This document shows, one piece after another, positions 31,421-54,792 of a stretch of 64,000 nt of DNA (positions are counted from its first letter, which is position 1; every line of letters begins with the position of its first letter). Where the stretch lies: the NCBI GenBank assembly GCA_963556195.1, contig OY744551.1, positions 2,394,501 to 2,458,500 of the forward strand, in the 5' to 3' direction. Source of the stretch: Sepiola atlantica (Eukaryota > Mollusca > Cephalopoda > Sepiida > Sepiolidae). A program made the position numbers and the translations under genes. The notes beneath the pieces were generated by a model that searched no databases, was not told where the DNA came from, and saw only the letters and a program-made list of their open reading frames with translations.

Positions 31421-31709
31421 TCGGAGTTGTATTTCTACGCCTACTGTAAAATTTTCTACTACAAGCTATGTATTCTAGTGGAATTTTTTTCTAGGAATAT
31501 AAATAATTATTCTCTTTGTAGAATTATATTTGACAACTTCATTCGGTATTACATAACCAATAGATGGGTGGTATTCCGTAAAACAAACCAAACAAAACTA
31601 AACAAAACAATTGAACCATTTCCACGAAACTCTTTGAATGAGATAATGTTGGAGCGAAGAATTAAGAATAAAACCTGAGCATTTTAATAAACATTATTAT
31701 CGCCGTGAA

Positions 31710-31994
31710 ATTTGGCCAATTATTCCGAAAACCAGACTAGACCAGTTGGTAAATTACAACCGAAATTAACTTCCATTCAGTGAGGAATATTGAATAGGCG
31801 TCCTTGGAATGGTTAGCGCAGTTGTTGGCACTCACATAACGTTTAACTATTAATTGGTACTAACAACTTGATTAACCCAAGAGTATAAATACGCGGTTGG
31901 TTCGTGTCTCGGTCGTCAGAGAAGACTTGCAGTCACTCCAACCACAACAGCTCGTTCCTCTTTGAGTCGTCAACCAGTCGCAAACCACTCCACC
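31710..31994 (+). promoter_or_regulatory. S-crystallin C promoter and 5' leader
   Basis: Homologous to the gene B upstream block: GAGGAATATTGAATAGGCGT, TATTAATTGGTACTAAC, CTTGATTAACC, TATA box and the GGTCGTCAGAGAAGACTT leader. An insertion of about 30 bp lies at 31820-31850. Confidence 0.7.
31884..31891 (+). promoter_or_regulatory. TATA box of S-crystallin C
   Basis: TATAAATA followed by CGCGGTTGG, 111 bp upstream of the ATG. Confidence 0.8.
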
Positions 31995-43597
<11,603 letters not shown>

Positions 43598-43728
43598 ACA
43601 TTCCATTCGAAAAGAAGAAAAGTTTGGAATGTTTGACTCCGGTTCATATAAAAAAAACTATGCTGACCACTGAATGATATGATTACAGTTAACGGTGTGT
43701 AAAGTTCCTGACTTTTGTATATTTAAGA

Positions 43729-43734
43729 AATAAA
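43729..43734 (+). promoter_or_regulatory. Poly(A) signal of S-crystallin C
   Basis: AATAAA 132 bp after the stop. Confidence 0.8.
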
Positions 43735-43789
43735 AATATTCTATACAAATTAAATTTGCAATTGATTAATCTTTTTAATACTACTGTGT

Positions 43790-44223
43790 GAAGATGTGGC
43801 TTTGTTGATATTATCCTTGTCATGTTTCGTAACATCATACACTTGTCGCAGCTTGATTTGAACACTTTTTTGGCTGCACTTCAAAATCTGCTATAAAACA
43901 TAACATTTCTGTGAGATATATTTTTTACGGTCCGTTTCATTTGTCTTGTGCCAAGCAGCATTTTTATGTCAATATCGTCTCTACAACATTACAAAATCAT
44001 CAGAAAAAATCACAAAGAGTAAAAAGTCACAGAAATGTTCTGTTTTTTGAAAATGTGAAAAAATAAAAATAATAAAATAAAAACATGGTTATTACAATAT
44101 GATATGAACCTGACTCTATTTGCTCTGTTGTCACTAATTGACAACCATCGAGCTGAATCTGTTAAGGAGACTGCAAAGTAAAAGGGCATTGACAGTATAT
44201 GCTGATACATATATTGTCATTAA

Positions 44224-44271
<48 letters not shown>

Positions 44272-44453
44272 TTAATGACAATATATGTATCAGCATATAC
44301 TGTCAATATATAATTATTTTTATTCATAGAGACATAAACAAAATGCCACTACACTGGCTTGACGATGTTATCGATCGATAATTATTAGAAACTAATATCT
44401 CATAAAGCGAAGAAAAAGTATAATTTTCCAATCAAATGTTCATATTGGGGAAG

Positions 44454-44496
<43 letters not shown>

Positions 44497-44589
44497 CTTA
44501 ATTCTATTGTCTATTTGTATATTCTCTGGATGTATAAATTAATATCTTTTAAGATTAAACATTAAGAGTTTAAGTACAAATAATACATA

Positions 44590-44673
<84 letters not shown>

Positions 44674-45271
44674 TAAAAAACGGTCATAAAAATGAATTTA
44701 GTAAATAAAAATACACTTACTGGAATCTGAATTCTTTATATATATATGATTATTTAATAATAAATATTTCATTATTATCAGCATGCGTATAAATTTCATC
44801 CTAATAGAATTATCAGTGTGGAGGATTACTGTTCGCACGATTCGAGTCCGTACACGAGTCACGTTTATCACATTTTCCGTGGCTCAACCCAAAAGGGTCC
44901 ATTCAACATTCATGCGACAAGACGAGAAATTAAATTCTTTTTTATGTCAGCCGCCTAAACAGTGTTCAACAGGTCACGTGGACAGGAAGTTTGCATTTTA
45001 GCTTAGGTTAGAAAACAGATTTTGTTACGGTGTCTACCTGAATAGTGTTGGTCTATTAGTATCCCTTATTTTTAAGAGAGTGGTTACCCATACCGTGGTT
45101 TGCGTAATGTAATAAACTAAGGCCTGTGTACTGGAAAATGGCGTAATGCTATATAGTAACAAACGAGAGCTCTCTAACAATCCGACTATGGGCATTTTGA
45201 TCATCTAAATAGCCAATATGGCCGATCTAATAACTGTACATATAGATCGAAGTGTTTACTTGTATATACGT

Positions 45272-45349
<78 letters not shown>

Positions 45350-45960
45350 AAATTTAACGACAAAAAAAGGAAAGATTCTAAAAAGTAAATACAAACAAAC
45401 AAAAAAGTTTAATAAAGTAAATAGATGAATAAATAAATTAGATAAAATGTAGATAAATAAAATATTAATAAAAAAAATAAAATAATAAAATAAATTAATA
45501 ATAATTTTTAAAAATCTGGTTTGGTATTAAAATTTAACCGGTATTTTCTGCGAGACTAAATCTTACAGCCCCCTTCATATGCACACTTGAACTTGAGTTG
45601 AACACGGTTCTGAAGAAGTGAAGATTTCCCGAAAATTAAAAAAAATATTATATCATACGGAATTTCCACCAGACCATCTTGATACAGGTATTACATAACA
45701 TTGTAACATTGTGTAGATAGACAGATATATATATATGTGTTTTGAAAGGGAAAAAAACAACAACAAAAATAATAATAAATATATATATGTGTGTGTACAC
45801 ATTGTATTAAGATTGAAACTAATTCATTTGTTCCACCATTATATGTCTTATTTGCTCCAACTTGTGTCTATCCGTCACACCTCTGCATTGTATTGCCTTC
45901 TAAATATCACATTTATATATACCAATAAACAATGCTTCAAGCAAACTACATAAACCTCTT

Positions 45961-46049
<89 letters not shown>

Positions 46050-46198
46050 AAATACACAATATATCATAAAATAAAATGCCGTGGAGACAAGAAGTTTGAA
46101 AAATATATATTAATTAATTAAGTTTAAATATATTGATAAAATGAATTTAAAACAAATATTTTGTCAAAAGTGCCTACTACAAAGTGGAGCTTTGTAGA

Positions 46199-46229
<31 letters not shown>

Positions 46230-46420
46230 ATGTAATGTTTATACATCTATATCCGCCCAATGACACCTTCACTTAAACATTCACTAAAATTAAGAAAATC
46301 AACCAATTTTAATGAAATTGTCAGTGTTTGATAATAAACGATCACGAAATATGATTAACCCATAACTTTATTAAAAATCCCAATGCAAATGTATTATTTC
46401 GTTATAAAGTCATATCACAG
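43790..46420. other. Gene-free AT-rich stretch with many (TA)n tracts
   Basis: (TA)n at 44226-44267, 44456-44493, 44595-44659, 45277-45344 and 45964-46046; (AAAT)n near 46197-46230. A palindrome of about 48-bp arms surrounds the first tract (44191-44307). No coding frame with a recognisable domain was found; the 72-codon frame at 44783-45001 matches nothing known to me. Confidence 0.6.
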
Positions 46421-46424
46421 TGTT

Positions 46425-46690
46425 AGAGTAAGGGTTAGGGTTAGGGTTATCTTCCCTTTGTAATTATTAGATTATACGACTGATGACACAGTCGTTGTAT
46501 TATCTACTTATTATATAAACAGAGTAAATTAGAGTTATCTCCCCTGTGCAATAATAAGATTATACAACTGCAAACACCGTGATTGTCTTAAAGAGAATCA
46601 ATTAGAGTTATCTCCCCTGTGTCATTACAAGATCATACGACTGATAACACAGTGATTGTATTGTCTACTGATTCTATAAACAAACTAACA
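46425..46690. repeat. Short TTAGGG tract and three diverged 75-90-bp units
   Basis: GGGTTAGGGTTAGGGTTA at 46432-46449 is followed by three copies of a unit with TTATCTCCCCTGTG and GATTATACGACTGATGACAC. Confidence 0.75.
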
Positions 46691-47533
46691 AACGCATGAA
46701 TGCATTTTTTATGAAAATAAAGCATCGCAGATTTTAACAATAAAAAAATATTTAAAAATATAGTTTACGAATGAAAAACCTTAATTCAGTATTAATAAAA
46801 TCAATATAACTCGAAGAAAAATTAAATTCTCGAATTAAACAGTAATATTTCAGAAATAATACGATGCTGTTTTGAAATTTTTGCACATGTCTAATAATAT
46901 CAATAATAAGGTATCCTAAATGTTAACAATTAAAAAAAATCTTTTAAAATATAGTTCTCACATGTTACATAAAAAAAGCCCCATAATTCCGTATTAATAA
47001 AATCAATATAACTCGAAGAAAAATTAAATTCTCGAATTAAATAGTACTATTTCAGAAATAATACGATGCGGTTTTGAAATGTTTGCACATGTCTAATAAT
47101 ATCAATAATTAAAAATAATTAATTAATAGAATATTTAGTGTAATAAATTAATATCTGTTTTTTTTGTTTTGTTTTGGAATAATTTGCTCTCATTTTCAAA
47201 AAATAATAAATGATGTTTATTTTAACTTTTTAACTTTTAAGTTAAAAAAATTAAATAAAAAGATTACGAATTCATTAAAGTAATGCAAAATCAATAATTA
47301 AAAATAATTAATTAATAGAACAGTTTTTTTAAATAAGTTAAATGTGTGTTTTTGTTGTTTTTTGCAAAACGATTTTTTTTAAATATAGCATCTAATAATA
47401 TCAATAATTCAAAATAATTAATTAACACAACATTTATTGACATAAATTAAATTTTGTTGTTTTCTTTGCAAAACGAACTTTTTTTACAAAATAGTAAACA
47501 AATTAATAAATTAAAACAGTTATGTTTTGGGGG

Positions 47534-47788
47534 TTATTTTGAATGAAACATATTAATTAGTCTAAAATTGTGAATTGTTTGAAAAAGGGAAAGACTTAAC
47601 AATGATTTCCAAGTTATGAATAATCCTTTGAAGAGTGCCCGTGTTCTTGGCCGGGGAATACAGTCACAGTAGCAGGAACAAGTTGACAATGATTTCCAAG
47701 TTAATGAATAATCCTTTGGAGAATAGCCGTGTTTTTGGAAAGGGGAATAAAGCCACAATAGCAGGAACAAGTGAGCAATGATTTCCAA
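47534..47788 (-). repeat. Two to three tandem copies of a 72-bp segment
   Basis: CAATGATTTCCAAGTTAATG with AATAATCCTTTGGAGAA repeats; the - strand frame (84 codons) repeats with it. Also at 60910-61140 in duplication copy 2. Confidence 0.7.
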
Positions 47789-47821
47789 GTTAATGAATAA
47801 TCCGATGGAGTTTAGTTTCTA

Positions 47822-48362
47822 ATTACAGATGGACGCATGCGCATTAAGTTACGAGTAACTTCCGGTCCTGATTGAAAGTATGTTCTTAACCCCACTATCA
47901 GTGACAACACCAGAAAATCTCGACTTAGTGGTTTATTATATTACGTAGGCCACGCCCCTATTATATTACGTAGGTCACGCCCCTACCTAACCTACACAAT
48001 CATAGTATATATTTCAGTTGAAATCAACGGCTATGGACATACAACACAATAAAAATTAAAATAGACATTATAATAACGACATGATAAATAAGCATCTGCA
48101 TCTTCAAGCTGGAAGGGGGATTTTAAGATGTGAGTCAGATGCCGGGTCATAACATTTAACTGGACCTAAGAGACCCCAAATGTAAAACACCCCTCCCTCT
48201 CTTCATTTGTGTAGTCGAACCTACATAGTTGACAGCTTTAGCTACTAGATGGACGCATGCGCATTAAGTTACGGATAACTTCCGGTCCTGATTGAAAGTA
48301 TGTTCTTAACCCCACTATCAGTGACAACACCAGAAAATCTCGACTTAGTGGTTTATTATATG
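47822..48362. repeat. 119-bp direct repeat pair in duplication copy 1
   Basis: ATGGACGCATGCGCATTAAG to CGACTTAGTGGTTTATTATA occurs at 47823-47941 and again at 48248-48362. Copy 2 of the segmental duplication has only the first (61169-61280), so the second was inserted after or lost from the other copy. Confidence 0.8.
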
Positions 48363-48582
48363 ACTACGGGCGCTATTCGTAAATAATATCTTTAATGTTT
48401 TATATAAACATTGACCATCACTAGACAGTGCTTTATTTGTTTATTTACAAAGAGCTTCGTATTACACTAAATAGTAGGAGGAGATATCATTAACCACAGT
48501 GCTCAAACTGAGAAAGAAGGCTTATATTTCCATAGACAGACTGTTTAGCTGTATTACAGCTTTTCAGTGTGCATAGTTGGGA

Positions 48583-48822
48583 GGTGACGGTGGTTAAGTG
48601 GATAACGACACGGACTGAAGACCAAGTTCGAATCCAGTCGATTCTACAGTATCACTTCCCGTAAGTACCCGATGTCTTTCCAGAAAGATTTTTAACTAGA
48701 AAAACATCGGGGAAACTAATGCTAACACCAGAATCATCTGATTCACACGAAAGAAGAACAAGAAGAAGAAGAAGAAGAAGAAGAAGAAGAAGAAGAAGAA
48801 GAAGAAGAAGAAGAAAGAGAAG

Positions 48823-48852
<30 letters not shown>
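48583..48852 (+). mobile_element. tRNA-derived SINE with (AAG)n tail, copy 1
   Basis: A-box GTGGTTAAGTGG and B-box AGTTCGAATCC are spaced as in a tRNA head. The head lacks ten bases (TGGGTGTTCC) present in the copy at 61834. The body runs to GATTCACACGAAAG, and (AAG)n 48750-48852 is the tail. Confidence 0.65.
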
Positions 48853-48853
<1 letters not shown>

Positions 48854-48857
48854 GTGG

Positions 48858-49829
48858 ATAGTTTATAATCGGCAACTAATAGGCCATAGCTAACTGAGAA
48901 AAATTATGAAAATAGTTTATAATCGGCAACTAATTGGCCATAGCTAACTGAGAAAGATTATGAAAATAGTTTATAATCGGCAACTAATAGGCCATAGCTA
49001 ACTGAGAAAGATTATGAAAATAGTTTATAATCGGCAACTAATAGGCCATAGCTAACTGAGAAAGATTATGAAAATAGTTTATAATCGGCAACTAATAGGC
49101 CATAGCTAACTGAGAAAGATTATGAAAATAGTTTATAATCGGCAACTAATAGGCCATAGCTAACTGAGAAAGATTATGAAAATAGTTTATAATCGGCAAC
49201 TAATTGGCCATAGCTAACTGAGAAAGATTATGAAAATAGTTTATAATCGGCAACTAATAGGCCATAGCTAACTGAGAAAGATTATGAAAATAGTTTATAA
49301 TCGGCAACTAATAGGCCATAGCTAACTGAGAAAGATTATGAAAATAGTTTATAATCGGCAACTAATTGGCCATAGCTAACTGAGAAAGATTATGAAAATA
49401 GTTTATAATCGGCAATTAATAGGCCATAGCTAACTGAGAAAGATTATGAAAATAGTTTATAATCGGCAACTAATAGGCCATAGCTAACTGAGAAAGATTA
49501 TGAAAATAGTTTATAATCGGCAACTAATTGGCCATAGCTAACTGAGAAAGATTATGAAAATAGTTTATAATCGGCAACTAATTGGCCATAGCTAACTGAG
49601 AAAGATTATGAAAATAGTTTATAATCGGCAACTAATAGGCCATAGCTAACTGAGAAAGATTATGAAAATAGTTTATAATCGGCAACTAATTGGCCATAGC
49701 TAACTGAGAAAGATTATGAAAATAGTTTATAATCGGCAACTAATAGGCCATAGCTAACTGAGAAAGATTATGAAAATAGTTTATAATCGGCAACTAATAG
49801 GCCATAGCTAACTGAGAAAGATTATGAAA
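48858..49829. repeat. 18 tandem copies of a 54-bp unit
   Basis: Exactly 972 bp. The unit is ATAGTTTATAATCGGCAACT, AATAGGCCATAGCTAACTGA, GAAAGATTATGAAA. Units differ mostly by A or T in CTAA(T)A/TGG. The duplicated segment at 62098-62151 has a single unit. Confidence 0.97.
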
Positions 49830-50305
49830 ATAGTTTGAAATGTACGTACTTATTCAAATAAGATTTACTTTGCTTATCCTGATGAAATATGATTGAACAA
49901 TGATTATTGATCTGACTTTGCCCCGAACGAACGAAGATTAACCAGAATAAACCTGTTGTCTTCCAACAGTCTAAGTTTACGTCTTTCTTGGATTAAAAGA
50001 CTTATTATCTCCTTTCTGACAAAGGGTGAATAATTACTGTTTTCTGAGTCGAAATCTATCCATCTAACACTTATTGTTGGCTAGTTTTTCACCTTGATGT
50101 AGTATTTTTTTAGCTCCGTACATCAAGTTTTGGCTGTTCTGTTCTCCGGCCTTCATCAGGTGTCCTGTATCGAACTCGGTTATTGTCTGTCTGGACTCTC
50201 GAACCCAATCCCTTTATTGTCACAAGAGTACCATGCTCGGATTCCATTTTTTTTGGAGGGGGGCGGCTCTGGGACACACTCGTTAATTCTCCGTTGTTTT
50301 CAGTT

Positions 50306-50397
50306 CTGCTGCTGCTACTGCTGCTTCTACTGCTGCTGCTACTGCTGCTGCTGCTACTGCTGCTGCTGCTGATGCTTATCGCCGTATTGCTGCTGTC
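50306..50397 (+). repeat. (CTG)n trinucleotide tract
   Basis: About thirty triplets, mainly CTG with CTA and CTT interruptions. The apparent poly-Leu/Cys frames are microsatellite artefacts. The matching tract in copy 2 (62616-62690) is shorter. Confidence 0.9.
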
Positions 50398-50773
50398 GCT
50401 GAATGTTACTTTCACTGCCCTCGCCCAGGATTGAACTTAGCACTTCCAGATATCTGGCAACTTTTGAACCAACGGCTTAGATCTCACTAGGGCAATTAGG
50501 AATCAATTTTTTAACATCATACCTTGTCTGGAGCGATTCTCAATAAAAAATAAAAACACTCTGCAGTCAAACGACTCGAACTATTAAATCATGTCACGGA
50601 AAGAATATCTGAATGTGGTGGCGTTCGGAATATGGCCTACGACGTTCAATTCAAGAAAGTCCAATTTCTTCTTAGACGAGGAAGATCGATCAGGGTGTCT
50701 AATCGAGCGTGATGGAATTGGCAATGAGGATTGTTTTTTATTTCTTCTTTTTTTTCTTTTGCGTCGTCCGATG

Positions 50774-50852
50774 TTACGTAGACTTTTTAGTCAGAAAAAA
50801 ACAAATCCAGGGTGTCAGATTTGTTCTTTTCTGACTAAAACGTCTACGTATT
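50774..50852. mobile_element. Hairpin MITE, copy 1
   Basis: ACGTAGACTTTTTAGTCAGA...CAAATC, loop CAGGGTGTCA, GATTTG...TCTGACTAAAACGTCTACGT. Four copies in the window keep the hairpin although arm sequence differs. Confidence 0.65.
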
Positions 50853-50959
50853 ACAATGAGGTATCAAAACTTGATGGAGATAACTAAACAAACGAGTCTT
50901 AGTTTAGTCCTTTCTTGGATTAAAAGAAGTAGTTCTTTGATATGACCGAGGCGCCTCCT

Positions 50960-51420
50960 AATTTTAAAATTTTTTCTTGGGGGGGGGTTAAATTTTTCTT
51001 TTTTCTCTTTCTTTTTCTAACTGAAAATATTACTATTCATGGGGAAGGGTAACAAAAAAATTTGGTGGGGGCGGGGGGGTAACATTTTTTTTTTTTTCTT
51101 TTTCTAATTGAAAATATTACTATTCATGGAGAAGGGTAACAAAAAAATTTTTGGTGGGTGGGGCGTAAAATTTTTTTTTCTAACTGAAAACATTACTTTT
51201 CATGGGGAAGGGTAACAAATTTTTTTTTTTTAGGGTGGGGGGGGGGTAAAAAAAAAATTTTTTCTTTTTCTAACTGAAAATATTACTATTCATGGGGAAG
51301 GGTAAAAAAAAAAAAAATTTGTGGGTGGGGGGTAAAAAAAAATTTTTTTTTCTTTTTCTAACTGAAAATATTACTATTCATGGGGAAAGGTAACAAAAAA
51401 AAATTGGGGGGCGGGGGTTA
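50960..51420. repeat. G/T-rich tandem array, six units of about 60-75 bp
   Basis: Each unit has AACTGAAAATATTACTATTC then ATGGGGAAGGGTAACAAA and a G run. It also occurs at 63260-63720. Confidence 0.9.
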
Positions 51421-51649
51421 CTTTGCAGTGTTTCTTTAGTCTGACAGGATTACATAAAAGTCACGTACAAGAGCTCAGCTCACAAGGTATGATCATGAAC
51501 TTTCATTTGCAACATGTGTGACACAAGTTTCAAATGCAACATGTGTTCTAGGACAAAACAGAAATGGAACTCAGTCGAGCACCTTCCATGTAAATCACGA
51601 TAGAGTTTAGAAAGACTATCAACGGAGGAAGACAGAAATGTTCGTTGTA

Positions 51650-51920
51650 GTGTAGTGGCTGTAGCTAGACGAGTTTTTGCTTTGAATAGTTGACAAGTGA
51701 GAACTGGAGATTGGAGCTCAGTCGAGCATCTTTCATGGAAATAACGATAGAGTAGAGAAAGACTAGCAACATCTCTTCTGTGAGAAAGGGGTTGCTGTTT
51801 GTAAGAAAAGAGATCATCCCCCCAATAGATTGCCGATTCGAGTTTGTACTCTGTTTAAACAAGAAAAAACTTCTATAAGCTACATCTCCCCATATATGGT
51901 AGCAATGCCTCCCCATCTTA
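51650..51920 (-). mobile_element. LINE RT C-terminal relic
   Basis: The - strand resembles the YCCHIWAG...SLLDKVQNRVANLIG segment across frames (for example RHCYHIWGDVAYRSFF). Strongly decayed. Confidence 0.5.
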
Positions 51921-52139
51921 GAACTATTTGGCTCTTATAGAGGTAGAGGATTGCATCAAGAGACGAGTGCTCTTCTGTGGGAAAGGGATGGGGAGAAAAG
52001 GGATGGGGAGAAAAGAAGAGATGATTCCAGTAGATTGTGATGTCATTTTTCTATGACCAGTGTGATTCTTAATGACTTTGCGAACTCACTTTTTATTTTA
52101 TCTAAACCGAACGCAATAAGTAACCCGATGGGTCACATT

Positions 52140-52151
52140 TTTTCACACACT

Positions 52152-52232
<81 letters not shown>

Positions 52233-52241
52233 ACGCACACA

Positions 52242-52304
<63 letters not shown>

Positions 52305-52582
52305 ATCTTGGCAGCATCTTTTCTTTTATACAAGTATCATTAAAAATAACGGACATCTTGTGTCTGGATATTTTTTCTATGATCCTTTCCGTTTTTCTGA
52401 TTAGGTTCTTAGTTTCAGACGTAAACTGGCTGATAAAATTGCCAAAACTTCCCAAAGCGCTTTCGGAAGTGTTGGCAATTTTATCAGCCAGTTTACGTCT
52501 GAAACTAAGAACCTAATCAGAAAAACGGAAAGGATCATAAAAAAAATATCCAGACACAAGATGTCCGTTATTTTTAATGATA

Positions 52583-52620
<38 letters not shown>
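52140..52620. mobile_element. Palindromic PLE-derived fragment between (TA)n tracts
   Basis: Arms of about 118 bp (52326-52446 and 52470-52588) are almost perfect inverses, and outside both arms run CA/TA tracts. Each arm read outward encodes [20 protein letters not shown], then K(I)[12 protein letters not shown], and the - strand version continues [11 protein letters not shown]. The same protein pattern occurs at 54793. Confidence 0.7.
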
Positions 52621-52650
<30 letters not shown>

Positions 52651-52798
52651 AAGAGTAGATATATTTCAAAACATTGTTTCGTAAAAGTATTACTTTTTTT
52701 AGAAAACCATATGTTTGTTAAAATAAATAATATTCAATTTAATTAGAATTTTCCAAATTGTTTTTTTCTTATTATTTTACTTTTTGATCGTCCGATAT

Positions 52799-52873
52799 TA
52801 CGTAGACTTTTTAGTCAGAAAGAACACATCTGAGGTGTCGGATGTGTTCCTTCTGACAAGGAAGTCCACGTAT
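52799..52873. mobile_element. Hairpin MITE, copy 2
   Basis: Arms GAAAGAACACATC and GATGTGTTCCTTC with loop TGAGGTGTCG; arm bases differ from copy 1 on both sides in a matching way. Confidence 0.65.
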
Positions 52874-53194
52874 CACAATGAGGAATCAAAACAGCGAGTT
52901 GATGGAGACCACTAGACCAACGAGTCAAACGAGCTGGAACAAAAATTGCATCAGGATCAGAGCACTCTTTTGTGAGAAAATGGCTGAGCAGAAAAGAAAA
53001 GATGATTCCAGTAGATTGTATTTTTTGTACACATAATAATAATTTCAGGCACGTTTGGAAAAGTTATTGATCCACGGTTCAACCATTTTCTTCAGAAAAA
53101 TTGAAATTTGTGTCCATATGTCATAAAAAAGATCCAGTGAAATTTAAAGTTTACCTAAAAGTAATTTTACTTAAAAAAAAACTATTTTTCGATC

Positions 53195-53266
53195 TGCCGT
53201 GACCAGGATTCGAAACTGGGTTTCGACGGCCACAACGTGGGGTCCTAACCACTAGACGATCACGGC
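53195..53266 (-). tRNA. tRNA-His (GTG), possibly a pseudogene or SINE progenitor
   Basis: On the - strand the 72 bases form acceptor GCCGTGA with TCACGGC, a D-arm with A-box TAGTGGTTAGGA, anticodon loop TTGTGGC (anticodon GTG), and T-loop TTCGAAT. Discriminator base is A. A T9 run lies about 15 bp downstream on the same strand as a Pol III terminator. Two mismatches are present: C-C in the anticodon stem (28-42) and T-C at the T-stem closing pair (53-61), where functional tRNAs nearly always have G-C. It could therefore be a pseudogene. Confidence 0.75.
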
Positions 53267-53269
53267 AAA

Positions 53270-53917
53270 CAATCGACGGTCGTGTAAGTGTATAAGTTGG
53301 TATAAAATACACTAGTAAACTCTAATCTGTCATTCATAAAATTAAGGCTGACAGCTGATATGAGATGTTATTTGCTTGCTTCTTAATTCATCGTCTGAAC
53401 TGGTTTTCCCCTTTCAACTTTTTACTCAGTGTAAAGATAGTCAGAATGTTAATGTGGAGTTATTTTAAGATTACAAAACAGAGATGTTAAAGAAGTAGAT
53501 ATTTGCTTACTGACCCAACATCTCACGGGGAGTATGATCAGTGTGGGCCAAAATAAGGGTCTTATCTTTAAATTTGAATAACTTGAATTTGAATAACTTC
53601 CACAAAATAAAAGTTAAACTCACCAAACTTTATGTGTGTGTAGACTGACCCTTCCGAGATTTTTGGAAATAAACAAAACAAATTTTAGCCGAAAAACACT
53701 TCTTAAAACTTACAAAAACTAAAGTATTGTTTTTTACACTGTTTTAAGTTTTTTAAGCAAACATAATGTTTTCTAAATGAGGGTACGTTCCTTAGGGCTA
53801 ATACGGCTCATGCTTGCTTCGGAAGGGGTCCTTTACTTATTCTAAAAAAAAAAAATTTTTTAAATCAATAAATAAAAAAGTTATGAATTTTTTAAAATAG
53901 GACCCTTATTTTTGCCC

Positions 53918-53920
<3 letters not shown>
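53270..53920. other. Unassigned stretch upstream of the tRNA
   Basis: No recognised element apart from AT-rich sequence; no long open frame. Confidence 0.4.
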
Positions 53921-53921
<1 letters not shown>

Positions 53922-53987
<66 letters not shown>

Positions 53988-54256
53988 TATTGTATGTGTC
54001 CACATAAAATTTTATAAGGAGATATACTTTTTTATGTATCAATTTTCGGTATTTGCTTCAACAGTGCTCGATACGTGAGTAGAGCTAGGTAGTAAGATAT
54101 GAAAATATATTTATGGCAATTAAGCTACACAGAGCCTCCCGCGTTTCATCCCCGGGGGGGGGATCTTCAGGCTAAAATGCTTGAAGATTCCCCCGGGGAT
54201 GAAACGCGGGAGTCTGTGTGTAGCTTAATTGTCATAGATATATTTTCTATAGCTTA

Positions 54257-54295
<39 letters not shown>
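53922..54295. mobile_element. Palindromic copy of repeat family H2 between (TA)n tracts
   Basis: CCACATAAAATTTTATAAGG lead, then inverted arms (54095-54176 and 54178-54258) meeting at AGGCTAAAATGCTT. (TA)n flanks at 53922-53984 and 54259-54294. Confidence 0.75.
54120..54177 (-). ncRNA. Hammerhead-like motif H2, copy a
   Basis: On the - strand: TTTTAGC, CTGAAGA, stem II C-run with GGGG, GAAA, stem III ACGC with GTGT, A, GCTTAA. Stem I is AGC with GCT plus TT with AA. The + strand arm (54175-54229) has the same stems but C3 is T. Stem II has a T-rich unpaired base next to the core. Confidence 0.4.
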
Positions 54296-54298
<3 letters not shown>

Positions 54299-54369
54299 CA
54301 ACCCACAATTAATAAAATAGCATTCACCACCGGTACTAACGCCTTGTCAGTCTTCAACAATTAATACAC

Positions 54370-54660
54370 AACAACAACAACAACAATAATAATAATCATA
54401 ATAATAATGATAATTATAATGATAATAATAATGATAATGATAATAATGATAACAATAATAATAATGATAATTATAATGATAATAATAATGATAATGATAA
54501 TAATGATAACAATAATGATAATGATAATTATAATAATAATAACAACAACAACAATAATAATAACAACAGCAATAATAATAATAATAATAGATAAAAAGTA
54601 AAATAAATAAAACAAATTAATAAATAAATAAATTAATAAGTAAATAAAAGAATAAAGATA
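54370..54660. repeat. (AAT/AAC/GAT)n compound microsatellite
   Basis: Continuous trinucleotide-rich sequence, then (AAAT)n; open frames of poly-Ile/Met are artefacts. Confidence 0.95.
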
Positions 54661-54756
54661 TATATATATATGTATATACACATATGCAAATAATTAGATA
54701 TACCAAAAATAAAACCATAAATACGGCTCTTTACAAACAACAACAACACACACACC

Positions 54757-54787
54757 CCTGAAGACGGTCGGTAGACCGAAAGCGCTA
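54757..54787 (+). ncRNA. Hammerhead-like core H7 preceding a PLE-like frame
   Basis: CTGAAGA (54758-54764), a perfect GGTC-GGTA-GACC hairpin, GAAA, GCGCT, A. Stem III would be only AGCGCT and stem I is weak, so this is a partial match. It ends six bases before an ATG. Confidence 0.3.
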
Positions 54788-54792
54788 GAGAA

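Larger units (their letters stand above)
46763..51701. repeat. Segmental duplication, copy 1
   Basis: Collinear with 59777-64000 at high identity, from TTTACGAAT.AAAAACCTTA to GACAAGTG.GA. Differences are mainly repeat-number changes and a 119-bp insertion. It contains a tRNA-derived SINE, a CTG tract and a G-rich array. The true right end may lie beyond the alignable part because copy 2 is cut by the window edge. Confidence 0.92.

Noticed and set aside
31400..31678. 92-codon + strand frame just upstream of gene C
   Set aside because: It starts inside the minisatellite, is AT-driven and has no homology that I recognise.
31962..31994. Upstream in-frame extension of S-crystallin C to a TTG
   Set aside because: Gene B has no matching extension and the ATG at 31995 sits in the same conserved CCACCATGCC context as in B.
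45600..45640. TTCTGAAGAAGTGAAGATTTCCCGAAAA as a hammerhead-like core
   Set aside because: No stem II or stem III complementarity.
50110..50434. Poly-Ser and poly-Leu/Cys frames around the CTG tract
   Set aside because: Open only because of the trinucleotide repeat, found in three frames and both strands, with no flanking domain.
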